Below are positions 27,745 to 37,121 of a stretch of DNA of 64,000 nucleotides, piece by piece. Position 1 is the first letter of the stretch. Each line of letters begins with the position of its first letter. The notes beneath the pieces were generated by a model. That model was not told where the DNA came from. It did not search any database and saw only the letters and a list, made by a program, of their open reading frames with translations. The translations under genes were made by a program, and so were the position numbers. Origin of the DNA: Ornithinibacter aureus (GTDB lineage: Bacteria > Actinomycetota > Actinomycetes > Actinomycetales > Dermatophilaceae). The stretch lies in assembly GCF_009858245.1 (NCBI RefSeq), contig NZ_VMSB01000001.1, positions 2,795,623 to 2,859,622 on the forward strand. Reading direction: 5' to 3'.

Positions 27745-28971
27745 TCAGAGGATCTCGCGCAGGCCGGTGACGAGCCGGTCGACGTCGTCGGCGCTCGTGT
27801 ACGGCGCGAGCCCCACGCGCACCCCGCCGACGTCGCCGAGTCCGAGGTGGCGCGAGCACTCGATGGCGTAGAAGTGCCCGGCCGGGGCGTTGACCCCCCG
27901 CTGCGCGAGCAGGCCTAGGATCTCCTGCGGGTCGCGCCCCTCCACGGTGAAGAGCAGGGTCGGCGTGCGCTTGGCCGCGTTGCTGTGCACGGTGACTCCC
28001 GGCAGGTCGCGCAGCGCCGGCTCGAGCACGTCGAGCAGCGCGCGCTCGTGCGCGCGCACCGCCGACATCGAGGCCTCGATGCGCTCGCGACGCGTCCCGG
28101 ATGCCGGGTCGTCACCCTCCGCGGACGCGTCCAGGCCCGCGATGAAGTCGACGGCCGCGGTGGCCCCGGCGAGCGCCTCGTACGGCAGGGTGCCGAACTC
28201 GAACCGCTCGGGGACGTCGTTCGTCGAGGGCAGCAACTTGTCGGGGTGCAGCGTCTCGAGCAGGTCGGGGGAGGCAGCCAGCACCCCGCAGTGCGGCCCC
28301 ATGAACTTGTACGGCGAGCACGTCCAGACGTCGGCCCCGAGGGCGGCGATGTCGACCGAGGCGTGCGCGGTGGCGTGCACCCCGTCGACCCAGTGCAGCG
28401 CCCCGACCGCGTGGGCCAGCCGGGAGATGTGGCACACCGGTGGCTTGGTGCCGATGAGGTTGGAGGCCGCGGTGGTCGCGACCAGGCGGGTGCGCTCGGT
28501 GACGACGGCCGCCACGGCATCCGCGGTCAGCTCGCCGGTGGCGGGGTCGAAGTCGACCCAGCGGACCGTGGCGCCGGCGGCCTGCGCCGCCTGCACCCAC
28601 GGGCGCACGTTCGAGTCGTGGTCGAGGCGGGTCACGACGATCTCGTCACCGGGGCCCCAGTTCTTGGCCAGCGTGCGCGAGAAGTCGTACGTGAGCGCGG
28701 TCGCGCTGCGGCCGTGGACGATGCCGCGCGGGTCGGCGCCGAGGAAGTCGGCGATCGCTGAGCGGAAGTCGGCGACGACGGCATCCGCCCGCCGCTCCGA
28801 GGGGGTGAAGGTGCCGCGGTTGGAGATCGCGGCGGTCACGGTGTCCGCGATCGCGCGGCCGACGACGTCGGGCACCTGGCTCCCACCGGGCCCGTCGAAG
28901 TGGGCACCACCCTCGGCGAGCGAGGGGAAGCGGGCACGGACCGAGGCGACGTCGAACGGCATACCCGGCAT
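27745..28971 (-). CDS. Cysteine desulfurase-like class V aminotransferase
   Basis: 408 residues, PLP fold type I. HVDGVH-like segment LHWVDGVHATAH and the PLP lysine in TCSPYKFMGPHCGV are visible. It matches the cysteine desulfurase-like subgroup (TIGR01976 type) rather than SufS or IscS, and no Fe-S assembly genes are adjacent, so the substrate is not certain. Two possible starts, 28971 and 28962. Confidence 0.85.
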   Translation of the reverse strand: MPGMPFDVASVRARFPSLAEGGAHFDGPGGSQVPDVVGRAIADTVTAAISNRGTFTPSERRADAVVADFRSAIADFLGADPRGIVHGRSATALTYDFSRTLAKNWGPGDEIVVTRLDHDSNVRPWVQAAQAAGATVRWVDFDPATGELTADAVAAVVTERTRLVATTAASNLIGTKPPVCHISRLAHAVGALHWVDGVHATAHASVDIAALGADVWTCSPYKFMGPHCGVLAASPDLLETLHPDKLLPSTNDVPERFEFGTLPYEALAGATAAVDFIAGLDASAEGDDPASGTRRERIEASMSAVRAHERALLDVLEPALRDLPGVTVHSNAAKRTPTLLFTVEGRDPQEILGLLAQRGVNAPAGHFYAIECSRHLGLGDVGGVRVGLAPYTSADDVDRLVTGLREIL

Positions 28972-29038
28972 CCTGCCTCAATCCCGACGACGTCCGGCAG
29001 GTTGGTGCCCCGAGAAACCACCGTGCCGGACGCTCACG

Positions 29039-30535
<1,497 letters not shown>

Positions 30536-30584
30536 TCAGAGCGGGGCGGGAGGTGAGCGACGGCATCCGACCTCGCGTACCCCC

Positions 30585-30653
30585 ATCGACCAATAGGTCA
30601 CTCCAGGTACGCCCGCCCACGAGGCTCCTGTACCTACATCGACCAATAGGTCA
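30585..30653 (+). repeat. Two copies of an ATCGACCAATAGGTCA intergenic repeat
   Basis: The 16-mer occurs at 30585-30600 and 30638-30653, each followed within a few bases by GGTAC. Three more copies lie on the far side of the DUF445 gene (32006-32129), two of them inverted. The core GACC..GGTC and the outer GTACC..GGTAC form nested inverted repeats. Confidence 0.8.
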
Positions 30654-30711
30654 CTGCGGGTACAGCCCGCCCCCGCAAGGCTGGGCGGACCCATGAGGCA
30701 GGATCGGGCGC

Positions 30712-31968
30712 GTGAGTCTCATGGCAGCATCCCCCGCCGACGCCGCACGCCGCACCGGGCTGCGGCGGATGCGGCTCGTCGCGCTCGGCCTGCTCGCGTT
30801 CGCGGCTGCCGTCTTCCTCGCCACCTTGCGCCTGGACCACGACGGCGTGTGGGGCTACGTCAACACCGCGGCCGAGGCGGCGATGGTGGGGGCGCTCGCC
30901 GACTGGTTCGCCGTCACGGCGCTGTTCCGGCATCCGCTCGGCCTGCCGATCCCCCACACGGCGATCATCCCGAAGCGCAAGAACGAGATCGGGCGCAACC
31001 TCCAGGAGTTCGTCACCGAGAACTTCCTCACCGAGGAGATCGCGCGCGAGCGCCTGGCGACCGCGCGGGTGGGTGAGCGCGTCGGGCAGTGGTTGGGGAT
31101 GCCGGCCAATCGCCGCCGCGTGATGGCCGAGGCCGTGCGGGTCGGCCGTGCGGGGTTGGGGCGGCTGTCGGATGACGAGGTCCGCGCGCTGGTGCAGGAC
31201 TTCCTCGTGCCGCGGCTGGTCAAGGAGCCGGTGTCGCCGATCGCCGGTGCGCTGCTCGAGGGGGTCGTCGAGCAGCAGACCCACCAAGGGCTGGTCGACC
31301 TGGCCCTGGAGCACCTGCGCGAGTGGCTGGCCGACAACCCCGGCACGTACGCGGCGGTGCTGGGCGAGCGCGCCCCGTGGTGGTCGCCGCCGTGGGTCGA
31401 CGACAAGGTCATCGGCTGGACCTACCAGCAGGTCATCGCCTGGCTGCGGGACATCGAGAACGACCCGCGCCACCCCGCGCGCCAGGCCTTCGACGACCTG
31501 CTGCGGCGCCTGGCCGTGGACCTCCAGCAGGACCCCGAGGTCATGGCCCGCGCGGAGGCGCTCAAGGAGCTGCTGCTCACCCACCCGCAGGTCCCGGAGA
31601 CCGTGCTCGGGCTGTGGCAGTCGTTCCGCACCGCCCTGACGACGGCGATGGACGACGAGACCTCGTACTTCCACACCCGCGGTGACGAGCTGCTCGAGAA
31701 CCTCGGCAACCACCTCGTGCACGACGAGGTGTGGCGGGCCCGGCTTGAGGCCCGCCTCGGGGAGGCCGTGTCCTTCTTCGTCAACACCTACGGCAGCGAG
31801 TTGGCCGAGGTCATCTCGGTCACGGTCGATCGCTGGGACGGCAAGGAGGCCGCCGAGCGCATCGAGCTGCACGTCGGCCGGGACCTGCAGTTCATCCGGA
31901 TCAACGGCACGATCGTCGGGGCGCTCGCCGGACTGGTGATCCACGGGGTCGCCCAGGCGCTCGGCTGA
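30712..31968 (+). CDS. DUF445 family membrane-associated protein
   Basis: 418 residues. Two hydrophobic helices near the N-terminus (about 20-40 and 48-72, with ADWFAVTALFRHPLGLPIPHT, the family hallmark), a long helical cytoplasmic part, and a C-terminal helix (INGTIVGALAGLVIHGVAQAL). Function of DUF445 is unknown. GTG start with AGGA eight bases upstream; ATG at 30721 is the alternative. Flanked on both sides by copies of the GACCAATAGGTC repeat. Confidence 0.85.
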   Translation: MSLMAASPADAARRTGLRRMRLVALGLLAFAAAVFLATLRLDHDGVWGYVNTAAEAAMVGALADWFAVTALFRHPLGLPIPHTAIIPKRKNEIGRNLQEFVTENFLTEEIARERLATARVGERVGQWLGMPANRRRVMAEAVRVGRAGLGRLSDDEVRALVQDFLVPRLVKEPVSPIAGALLEGVVEQQTHQGLVDLALEHLREWLADNPGTYAAVLGERAPWWSPPWVDDKVIGWTYQQVIAWLRDIENDPRHPARQAFDDLLRRLAVDLQQDPEVMARAEALKELLLTHPQVPETVLGLWQSFRTALTTAMDDETSYFHTRGDELLENLGNHLVHDEVWRARLEARLGEAVSFFVNTYGSELAEVISVTVDRWDGKEAAERIELHVGRDLQFIRINGTIVGALAGLVIHGVAQALG

Positions 31969-32005
31969 CCCTCGAGCCCTCAACGACACGCCGCCGCGTC
32001 CCGAC

Positions 32006-32129
32006 ATCGACCAATAGGTCAATCCAGGTACGCGCGCTGACTGGCTGGGTGTACCTGCGGTGACCTATTGGTCGATGTGGGTACGCGAACTGAGTGGCTG
32101 GGTGTACCAGCGGTGACCTATCGGTCGAT
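32006..32129. repeat. Three further copies of the GACCAATAGGTC repeat
   Basis: Copies at 32006-32021 (direct), 32061-32076 (inverted) and 32114-32129 (inverted, one mismatch). The inverted copies share the longer frame GTACC-N4-GGTGACC and GGGTAC and are followed by TGGCTGGGTGTACC. They fill the 185-bp convergent gap between DUF445 and the MerR-type gene. Confidence 0.8.
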
Positions 32130-32153
32130 CTGGGTACGCCGGCTCGCTGCGGG

Positions 32154-33311
32154 TCAGGCGGTGGCGGACGTCGGGGTGGTCGCGTCGGTCCGGATGCCGT
32201 CGCCTTGGATGCCGTCGGTCCGGATGCCGTCGCCTTGGATGCCGTTGCCGTTGCCGTTGGCGCGGCTGTCGTCGATTGGGATGCCGTCGCCGTCGGGTCG
32301 GGCCGCGGCCTCACGCTGGTTTCGGCGGTCGCGGGCGGTTGCGGTCAGCTCGGCCACTGCTCCGACGAGGTCGGCCCCGAGGTATCGGACGCCCACCTCC
32401 TCGAGCACCCGCGGCGTCGCGCCGCGGCCGGCCAGCCACACCGGGTAGTCCTCGCCGAGTCGCCGCAGCGCCGTGGCGTGCGCCCGGAAACCGGAGGGCC
32501 GACGACAGGCCAGCACGACGGCATCCGCCTGGGTGAGCTGCGCGGCCGCCGCCAGCGAGTGCACCGGGGTGTCCGGCCCGAGGTAGCGGATCCGCCACCC
32601 GGTGCGCCCGAGGAGCACGCCGAAGCTCAGCAGCACGATGTCGTGGAACTCGCCGGGCGGGCAGGCGAGCACCGCCACCGGCCCGCTGCCGACACCCCAC
32701 GTCAGGGACATCGCCCCGAGGCGGCGGCGCACGAGGCTGCTCGCGAAGTGCTCCTGCGCGATGCCGATGCGCCCGAGCTCCCACAGCTCACCGACCCGCA
32801 CGAACAACGGCAGCAGCACGTCGACGATCGCGCTGTCGACGGAGCGCTCGCCGAACGCGACGTCGAGCACCGCGTGGGCCCGGTCCTCGTCGAGGGCGGA
32901 CACCGCCTCGAGCAGCTGCGCGACGAGGGCCGGCGGATCGGAGCGCAGGGGGACGCTCGTATTTACGCCCATGCCGGATGCCGTGCCCACGGCTCGGGCG
33001 CGCCCCCCGGCCCTTGCGTGGCCCGCGGCGAAGGAGGAGCCGCTGGCGTTGGTCGCGTCGTCGTCGATGTCGTCGTCGATGGCTGACAGGCCGGACCGGT
33101 CGGCCTCGAGCACTCGGCGGGAGGCCTCAACGGCGCTCACGCCCTGATCCCGCAGGGCGATGACCTCGCGAACGCGGCGCTCGTCCTCGTGGTCGTACAG
33201 GCGGTAGCCCCCGGCCGATCGCTGCGGGCGCAAGAGCCCGTAGCGGCTTTCCCATGCCCGAAGGACATGGGTGCTGACGCCCACCCTGGCGGCGAGCTCA
33301 CCAATCCGCAT
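32154..33311 (-). CDS. CarH/LitR-like MerR regulator with cobalamin-binding domain
   Basis: 385 residues from ATG 33311 (GTG 33335 possible). MerR winged helix (MRIGELAARVGVSTHVLRAW), an Asp/Ala-rich linker, then a B12-binding module. The helical cap has W177 and E187-H188 exactly spaced as the Wx9EH signature of light-sensing CarH, and H223 in PGEFHDI is in place of the lower cobalt ligand, although the usual Gly of DxHxxG is Val. Expected role: AdoCbl-bound tetramer represses in the dark, light releases it. Divergent from an operon ending in photolyase. The C-terminal tail has a 10-residue tandem repeat. Confidence 0.85.
   Translation of the reverse strand: MRIGELAARVGVSTHVLRAWESRYGLLRPQRSAGGYRLYDHEDERRVREVIALRDQGVSAVEASRRVLEADRSGLSAIDDDIDDDATNASGSSFAAGHARAGGRARAVGTASGMGVNTSVPLRSDPPALVAQLLEAVSALDEDRAHAVLDVAFGERSVDSAIVDVLLPLFVRVGELWELGRIGIAQEHFASSLVRRRLGAMSLTWGVGSGPVAVLACPPGEFHDIVLLSFGVLLGRTGWRIRYLGPDTPVHSLAAAAQLTQADAVVLACRRPSGFRAHATALRRLGEDYPVWLAGRGATPRVLEEVGVRYLGADLVGAVAELTATARDRRNQREAAARPDGDGIPIDDSRANGNGNGIQGDGIRTDGIQGDGIRTDATTPTSATA
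32190..32250 (+). repeat. 30-bp tandem repeat in the 3' end of the CarH-like gene
   Basis: Two copies of a unit containing CGGATGCCGTCGCCTTGGATG, encoding two rounds of GIQGDGIRTD near the C-terminus. Each unit carries the octamer GGATGCCG twice, so the octamer itself seems to have seeded the expansion. Coding frame is kept. Confidence 0.75.
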
Positions 33312-33362
33312 CGTCGGGGGTATCGAACTCTTCACGAGGGTCACCGTAGACCTGAGACAGAG

Positions 33363-33427
33363 TTTTGACAAACACTCAACACAAGGTTCGCCAAACATTT
33401 GACGCGCTGCTGAAGGTCGGCATACTG
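33363..33427 (+). promoter_or_regulatory. Promoter of the SRPBCC-photolyase operon with possible CarH operators
   Basis: TTGACG at 33399 and CATACT at 33421 form -35/-10 elements with about 16 bp spacing. Two short AT-rich inverted repeats, TTTTGACAAA at 33363 and CAAACATTTG at 33392, flank and overlap the -35. In this GC-rich background they are candidate CarH sites. Regulator assignment is inference from the divergent gene. Confidence 0.55.
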
Positions 33428-33472
33428 TCGAGTCATGCTCCCCCAGTCCTGCGCCGGCATCGGGCCGCGGCC

Positions 33473-33775
33473 ATGACCACGACCATCGAGCGCAGGGTGA
33501 TGACGGCGACCGACCCAGACAGGGTGTTCGCGTACCTGACCGACTTCCGCAACGCGAAGCAGTGGGACTCGGGGACGACGTCCTGCGAGGTGGTCCTCGG
33601 TGACGGCGGCCCCGGCACCGTCTACCGCAACGTCTCCGAGTTCGCCGGCACCACCGTCGAGCTGGAGTACACGACGCAGACCCTCGAGCATGTCGCGCCG
33701 CTGATGAAGCCGTTGCTCGACCGCCTCGGCGACCGCACCGCGGAGCAGCTGAAGAGCACGTTGGACCGGCTGTGA
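33473..33775 (+). CDS. SRPBCC-family protein with internal in-frame deletion
   Basis: 100 residues. The N-terminal half (MTTTIERRVMTATDPDRVFA to VELEYTTQTLE) and the C-terminal helix (VAPLMKPLLDRLGDRTAEQL) are typical of actinobacterial SRPBCC/polyketide-cyclase proteins of about 145-150 residues, but the central strands between them, roughly 45-50 residues, are missing without loss of frame. The ligand cavity cannot be complete, so it may be inactive. Its GTGA end overlaps the next gene. A 13-codon upstream frame (33434-33475) ends on the ATG of this gene. Confidence 0.7.
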   Translation: MTTTIERRVMTATDPDRVFAYLTDFRNAKQWDSGTTSCEVVLGDGGPGTVYRNVSEFAGTTVELEYTTQTLEHVAPLMKPLLDRLGDRTAEQLKSTLDRL

Positions 33776-34800
33776 CCGACCCTTCGACCACGCCCCGGCG
33801 CGCGCTCGTCACCGGCGCCACCGGCTACATCGGCTCGCGCCTCGTCCCCCGTCTGCTCGACGAGGGCTGGCAGGTGCGGGTGCTCACCCGTTCCGCCGAC
33901 AAGGTCGCGCCGCGCGCCTGGCGTGACCGGGTCGAGGTGGTGGAAGGGGATGCCGCGTCACCCGACACGCTCGCACGCGCGCTCTCCGACGTCGACGTCG
34001 CCTACTACTTCCTACACTCGATGGACGGCCAGGGCAACTTCGTCGAGCGTGACCGCGAGCTCGCGCAGACCTTCGGGCGGTGCGCCGCGGATGCCGGGGT
34101 GGGCCGGATCGTCTACCTCTCGGGGCTGCACCCCCACGACGGTGAGCTGAGTGACCACCTCGCCTCCCGGGTCGAGGTCGGCGACATCCTGCTCGCGAGC
34201 GGGGTGCCGACGGCGGTGCTCCAGGCCGCGGTGATTCTCGGCTCGGGGTCGGCATCGTTCGAGATGCTGCGCCACCTGACGACCCGCCTGCCGGCGATGA
34301 TCACGCCGAAGTGGCTCGACAACCGTATCCAGCCGATCGCCGTGCGCGACGTGCTGCACCTGCTCGTCGCGGCCGCGGACCTGCCACCCGAGGAGAACCG
34401 CACCTTCGACATCGGCGGCCCGGACGTGCTGACCTACCGCGAGATGATCAACCGGTTCGCCACGATTGCCGGCCTGCGCCCGCGGCTCATCGTCTCCGTG
34501 CCGGTGCTCACCCCCTACCTCGCGAGCCAGTGGGTGGGGCTCGTGACGCCGGTGCCCACGGGCGTCGCGAAGCCGCTCGTCGGCAGCCTGCTCCACGAGG
34601 TCGTGTGCACCGAGCACGACATCGACGACCTGGTCGGTGCCCCGCCCCAGGGCTACCTCGACTACGACCGGGCCGTCGCCGACGCCCTCGCCGGTGACGG
34701 GGTCGACCCGCGCCCCGAACCGGGCACCGCCGACCCCGCGCGCATCACCGCCGCAGACCCCGACTGGGCCGGGGGACGCCGCCCGCGCCGTCAGTCGTGA
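33772..34800 (+). CDS. NAD(P)-binding Rossmann-fold protein (NmrA/atypical SDR type)
   Basis: 342 residues. Begins ALVTGATGYIGSRLVPRLLD, the GxxGxxG dinucleotide site, and has the RSAD-type Arg after strand 2, suggesting NADPH. The C-terminal half is variable. Similar proteins are found in light- or stress-induced operons with photolyase. GTG start overlaps the SRPBCC gene and its own stop overlaps the CPBP gene (GTGA), so the three are co-translated. Substrate unknown. Confidence 0.85.
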   Translation: MTDPSTTPRRALVTGATGYIGSRLVPRLLDEGWQVRVLTRSADKVAPRAWRDRVEVVEGDAASPDTLARALSDVDVAYYFLHSMDGQGNFVERDRELAQTFGRCAADAGVGRIVYLSGLHPHDGELSDHLASRVEVGDILLASGVPTAVLQAAVILGSGSASFEMLRHLTTRLPAMITPKWLDNRIQPIAVRDVLHLLVAAADLPPEENRTFDIGGPDVLTYREMINRFATIAGLRPRLIVSVPVLTPYLASQWVGLVTPVPTGVAKPLVGSLLHEVVCTEHDIDDLVGAPPQGYLDYDRAVADALAGDGVDPRPEPGTADPARITAADPDWAGGRRPRRQS

Positions 34801-35519
34801 ACGTCGTCGCCGAGTTCCGGGCGTTCCTGCGTGCCGCCCTCGTGACGCCCGTGGAGCGTTACCACACCGAGAGCGATGCCGCCTTCCGCCGTCGCCGGGT
34901 CGTCGCCGCCGTCACGCTGGTCATTGGGGCGGTGATCCTGGCGTTCGCGCTGCGCATCGAGCCCGGTGACCCGCGGTTCTACGGGGCCACCTTCGCACTG
35001 GCCGGTGTCTGGGCGGGTGGAGCCTTCCTCTCCGGCCCGCTGCACCTCGGCCGTGCCCACACCCGAGGCGGCTCGGGGTCCAGCCGTGCCGTCGTGCAGT
35101 CGCTCGCCCTCGGGGTGATGCTCCTGGCGCTGTTCATGGTCGGGGCGCTGGTCGTGGCCCGCATCCCGGTGCTGCGCGAACCCGTCCAGGAACTGCTCGA
35201 CCACGCCCGGGTCGGTTCGCTGCCCCTGGTTGCCCTCATCACCGTCGTCAACGGCATCGCCGAGGAGCTGTACTTCCGCGGAGCCCTCTACGCCGCCGTC
35301 GGGCGCCGGCACGCGGTGGCGGTGACCACGGTGGTCTACGCCCTCGTGACCGCCGCGGCCGGCATCCCCCTGCTCGTGCTCGCCGCGGCCCTCGTCGGGC
35401 TCGTCGTCGCCTTCCAGCGGCGGGTGACCGGCGGCATCCTCGGCCCCATCGTCACGCACCTGACCTGGTCGCTGGGCATGCTCTTCCTCCTGCCGCCCGT
35501 GCTCGACGCCCTGTCGTGA
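34797..35519 (+). CDS. CPBP family intramembrane metalloprotease
   Basis: 240 residues with about seven membrane helices. The CPBP signature is present: EELYFRG (EExxxR) near residue 160 and the second histidine in THLTWSLG near residue 222. The middle FxxxH motif is less clear. Predicted Rce1-type protease acting in the membrane; substrate unknown. Translationally coupled to the upstream gene and 10 bp before phr. Confidence 0.82.
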   Translation: MNVVAEFRAFLRAALVTPVERYHTESDAAFRRRRVVAAVTLVIGAVILAFALRIEPGDPRFYGATFALAGVWAGGAFLSGPLHLGRAHTRGGSGSSRAVVQSLALGVMLLALFMVGALVVARIPVLREPVQELLDHARVGSLPLVALITVVNGIAEELYFRGALYAAVGRRHAVAVTTVVYALVTAAAGIPLLVLAAALVGLVVAFQRRVTGGILGPIVTHLTWSLGMLFLLPPVLDALS

Positions 35520-35529
35520 AAGGCCCCGC

Positions 35530-36903
35530 ATGACCGCGATCCTCTGGCTGCGCCGCGACCTGCGCCGTGCCGACCACCCCGCCCTGCTCGCCGCCCGGGA
35601 GGCGGCCACGGCATCCGGGGGTGACCTGGTGGTCGCGTTCGTCGTCGACCCGCGCCTGTGGGACGGGGGAGGGGCCGCGCGGCGCGCTTGGCTGGCGGCC
35701 ACCCTGAAGGCCACTGACGAGGCCTACGACGGCGCCCTGACACTGCTCCACGGCAACCCTCGAACGGTCATCCCCGAGCTCGCCGCCCGGGTGGGGGCCA
35801 CGTCGGTGCACGTGTCGCGCGAGACCACCCCGGCCGGGCGACGCCGGGACGAGGTCGTGGCCGGGACGCTGCGGTCCGCCGGGGTCGAGTGGGTCGAGAC
35901 GGGGACGCCGTATGCCGTGGGGCCGGGTCTGGTCGTGAGCGGCTCGGGGGACCCGTACAAGGTCTTCACGCCGTTCTCGAAGGCGTGGCGTGCCCACGGG
36001 TGGCCTGCGCCGGCGCCCACCTCGCGCGAGCTCCCGCTGCGGCGAGTCGACAGCGACCCGCAGGCCATCGCTGCGGTGGCCGCTGCCCTCGAGGCGGCCG
36101 GCCTTCCCGAACTGCCCCCCGCCGGGGAGAAGGCGGCCCTCGCGCGGTGGCGCGAGTGGCGGGAACGGGCGCTCACGGCATACGCCGACGACCGCAACCG
36201 GCCCGACCTCGACGGCACCTCGCGGCTGTCGCCGTACCTGAAGCTCGGTGTCGTGCACCCGCGCACGCTGCTCGCCGACCTCGCGGGGGAGACGGGCAAG
36301 GGGGCGCACACGTTCGAGAACGAGCTGGCCTGGCGCGAGTTCTACGCCGACGTGCTGTGGCACCACCCGCGCACCGCCTGGGAGGACCTACGGCCCGAGA
36401 TGGCAGGGATGCGTTACGACGAGCCCGAGGACGCGATCGAGGCCTGGAAGGCTGGTCGCACCGGCTACCCGATCGTCGACGCCGGCATGCGCCAGCTGCT
36501 CACCGAGGGGTGGATGCACAACCGGGTGCGGATGATCGCGGGCAGCTTCCTCACCAAGGACCTGCACGTGTGGTGGCCGCTCGGGGCCCGGCACTTCATG
36601 GAGCACCTCATCGACGGCGACATCGCCTCGAACAACCACGGCTGGCAGTGGGTGGCCGGCACCGGAACTGACGCCTCGCCGTACTTCCGGGTGTTCAACC
36701 CGGTGACGCAGGGGCTGCGCTTCGACCCCGACGGTGACTACGTGCGGCGGTGGGTGCCCGAGCTGGCGCACGTGCCGGGTGCCGCGGCGCACGAGCCGTG
36801 GGACGTCGCCGACGGTTACGCCCACGGCTACCCCGCGCGGATCGTCGACCACGCGGCGGAGCGCATCGAAGCCCTCGACCGCCTCCAGGCAAGCAAGTCC
36901 TGA
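35530..36903 (+). CDS. phr: Deoxyribodipyrimidine photolyase (class I CPD)
   Basis: Repairs cyclobutane pyrimidine dimers with light and FADH-. 457 residues: an N-terminal antenna-binding domain (ILWLRRDLRRADHPAL) and a C-terminal FAD domain with ENELAWREFYAD, TGYPIVDAGMRQL, WMHNRVRMIAGSFLTKDL and SNNHGWQWVAGTGTDASPYF. Trp residues of the electron chain are present. Last gene of the operon divergent from the CarH-like regulator, a placement that implies light-induced repair. Confidence 0.95.
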   Translation: MTAILWLRRDLRRADHPALLAAREAATASGGDLVVAFVVDPRLWDGGGAARRAWLAATLKATDEAYDGALTLLHGNPRTVIPELAARVGATSVHVSRETTPAGRRRDEVVAGTLRSAGVEWVETGTPYAVGPGLVVSGSGDPYKVFTPFSKAWRAHGWPAPAPTSRELPLRRVDSDPQAIAAVAAALEAAGLPELPPAGEKAALARWREWRERALTAYADDRNRPDLDGTSRLSPYLKLGVVHPRTLLADLAGETGKGAHTFENELAWREFYADVLWHHPRTAWEDLRPEMAGMRYDEPEDAIEAWKAGRTGYPIVDAGMRQLLTEGWMHNRVRMIAGSFLTKDLHVWWPLGARHFMEHLIDGDIASNNHGWQWVAGTGTDASPYFRVFNPVTQGLRFDPDGDYVRRWVPELAHVPGAAAHEPWDVADGYAHGYPARIVDHAAERIEALDRLQASKS

Positions 36904-37000
36904 CCCGCGGAACGGCGCGGATGCCGTGTCTAAGGTTGGCGACCTTTTCCGCACCTTCGGGTTGTGAAACTCCCGTGGCGTTCCGTAGCCTGTGACGCAC

Positions 37001-37120
37001 GAGGGGAGTACTTCCCAAGCTCGCGCCGGTCAATACGTCCACCCTGAGGTGGTCTCGGTGCGGCGCCGACCCCGGTCGGTGAAGGAGACCTCAAGACCGC
37101 AGTTCCGTCTTGAGGAGACC
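37001..37120 (+). ncRNA. yybP-ykoY manganese riboswitch
   Basis: Lies directly upstream of terC. Recognisable blocks are GAGGGGAGTA at 37001, a CAATACGTCC element and GTGAAGGAGACCTCAAG. The expression platform is a 9-bp hairpin CCTCAAGAC/GTCTTGAGG (37089-37097 with 37107-37115) whose 3' arm runs into the terC ribosome-binding site GAGGAG. This RNA class binds Mn2+ and commonly precedes TerC-type exporters in actinobacteria. The likely logic is exposure of the site when Mn2+ binds. Confidence 0.82.
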
Positions 37121-37121
37121 C

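Noticed and set aside
30585-32129. Reading the GACCAATAGGTC repeats as a CRISPR-like array
   Set aside because: Spacing is irregular, copies are inverted, and a gene lies between them.
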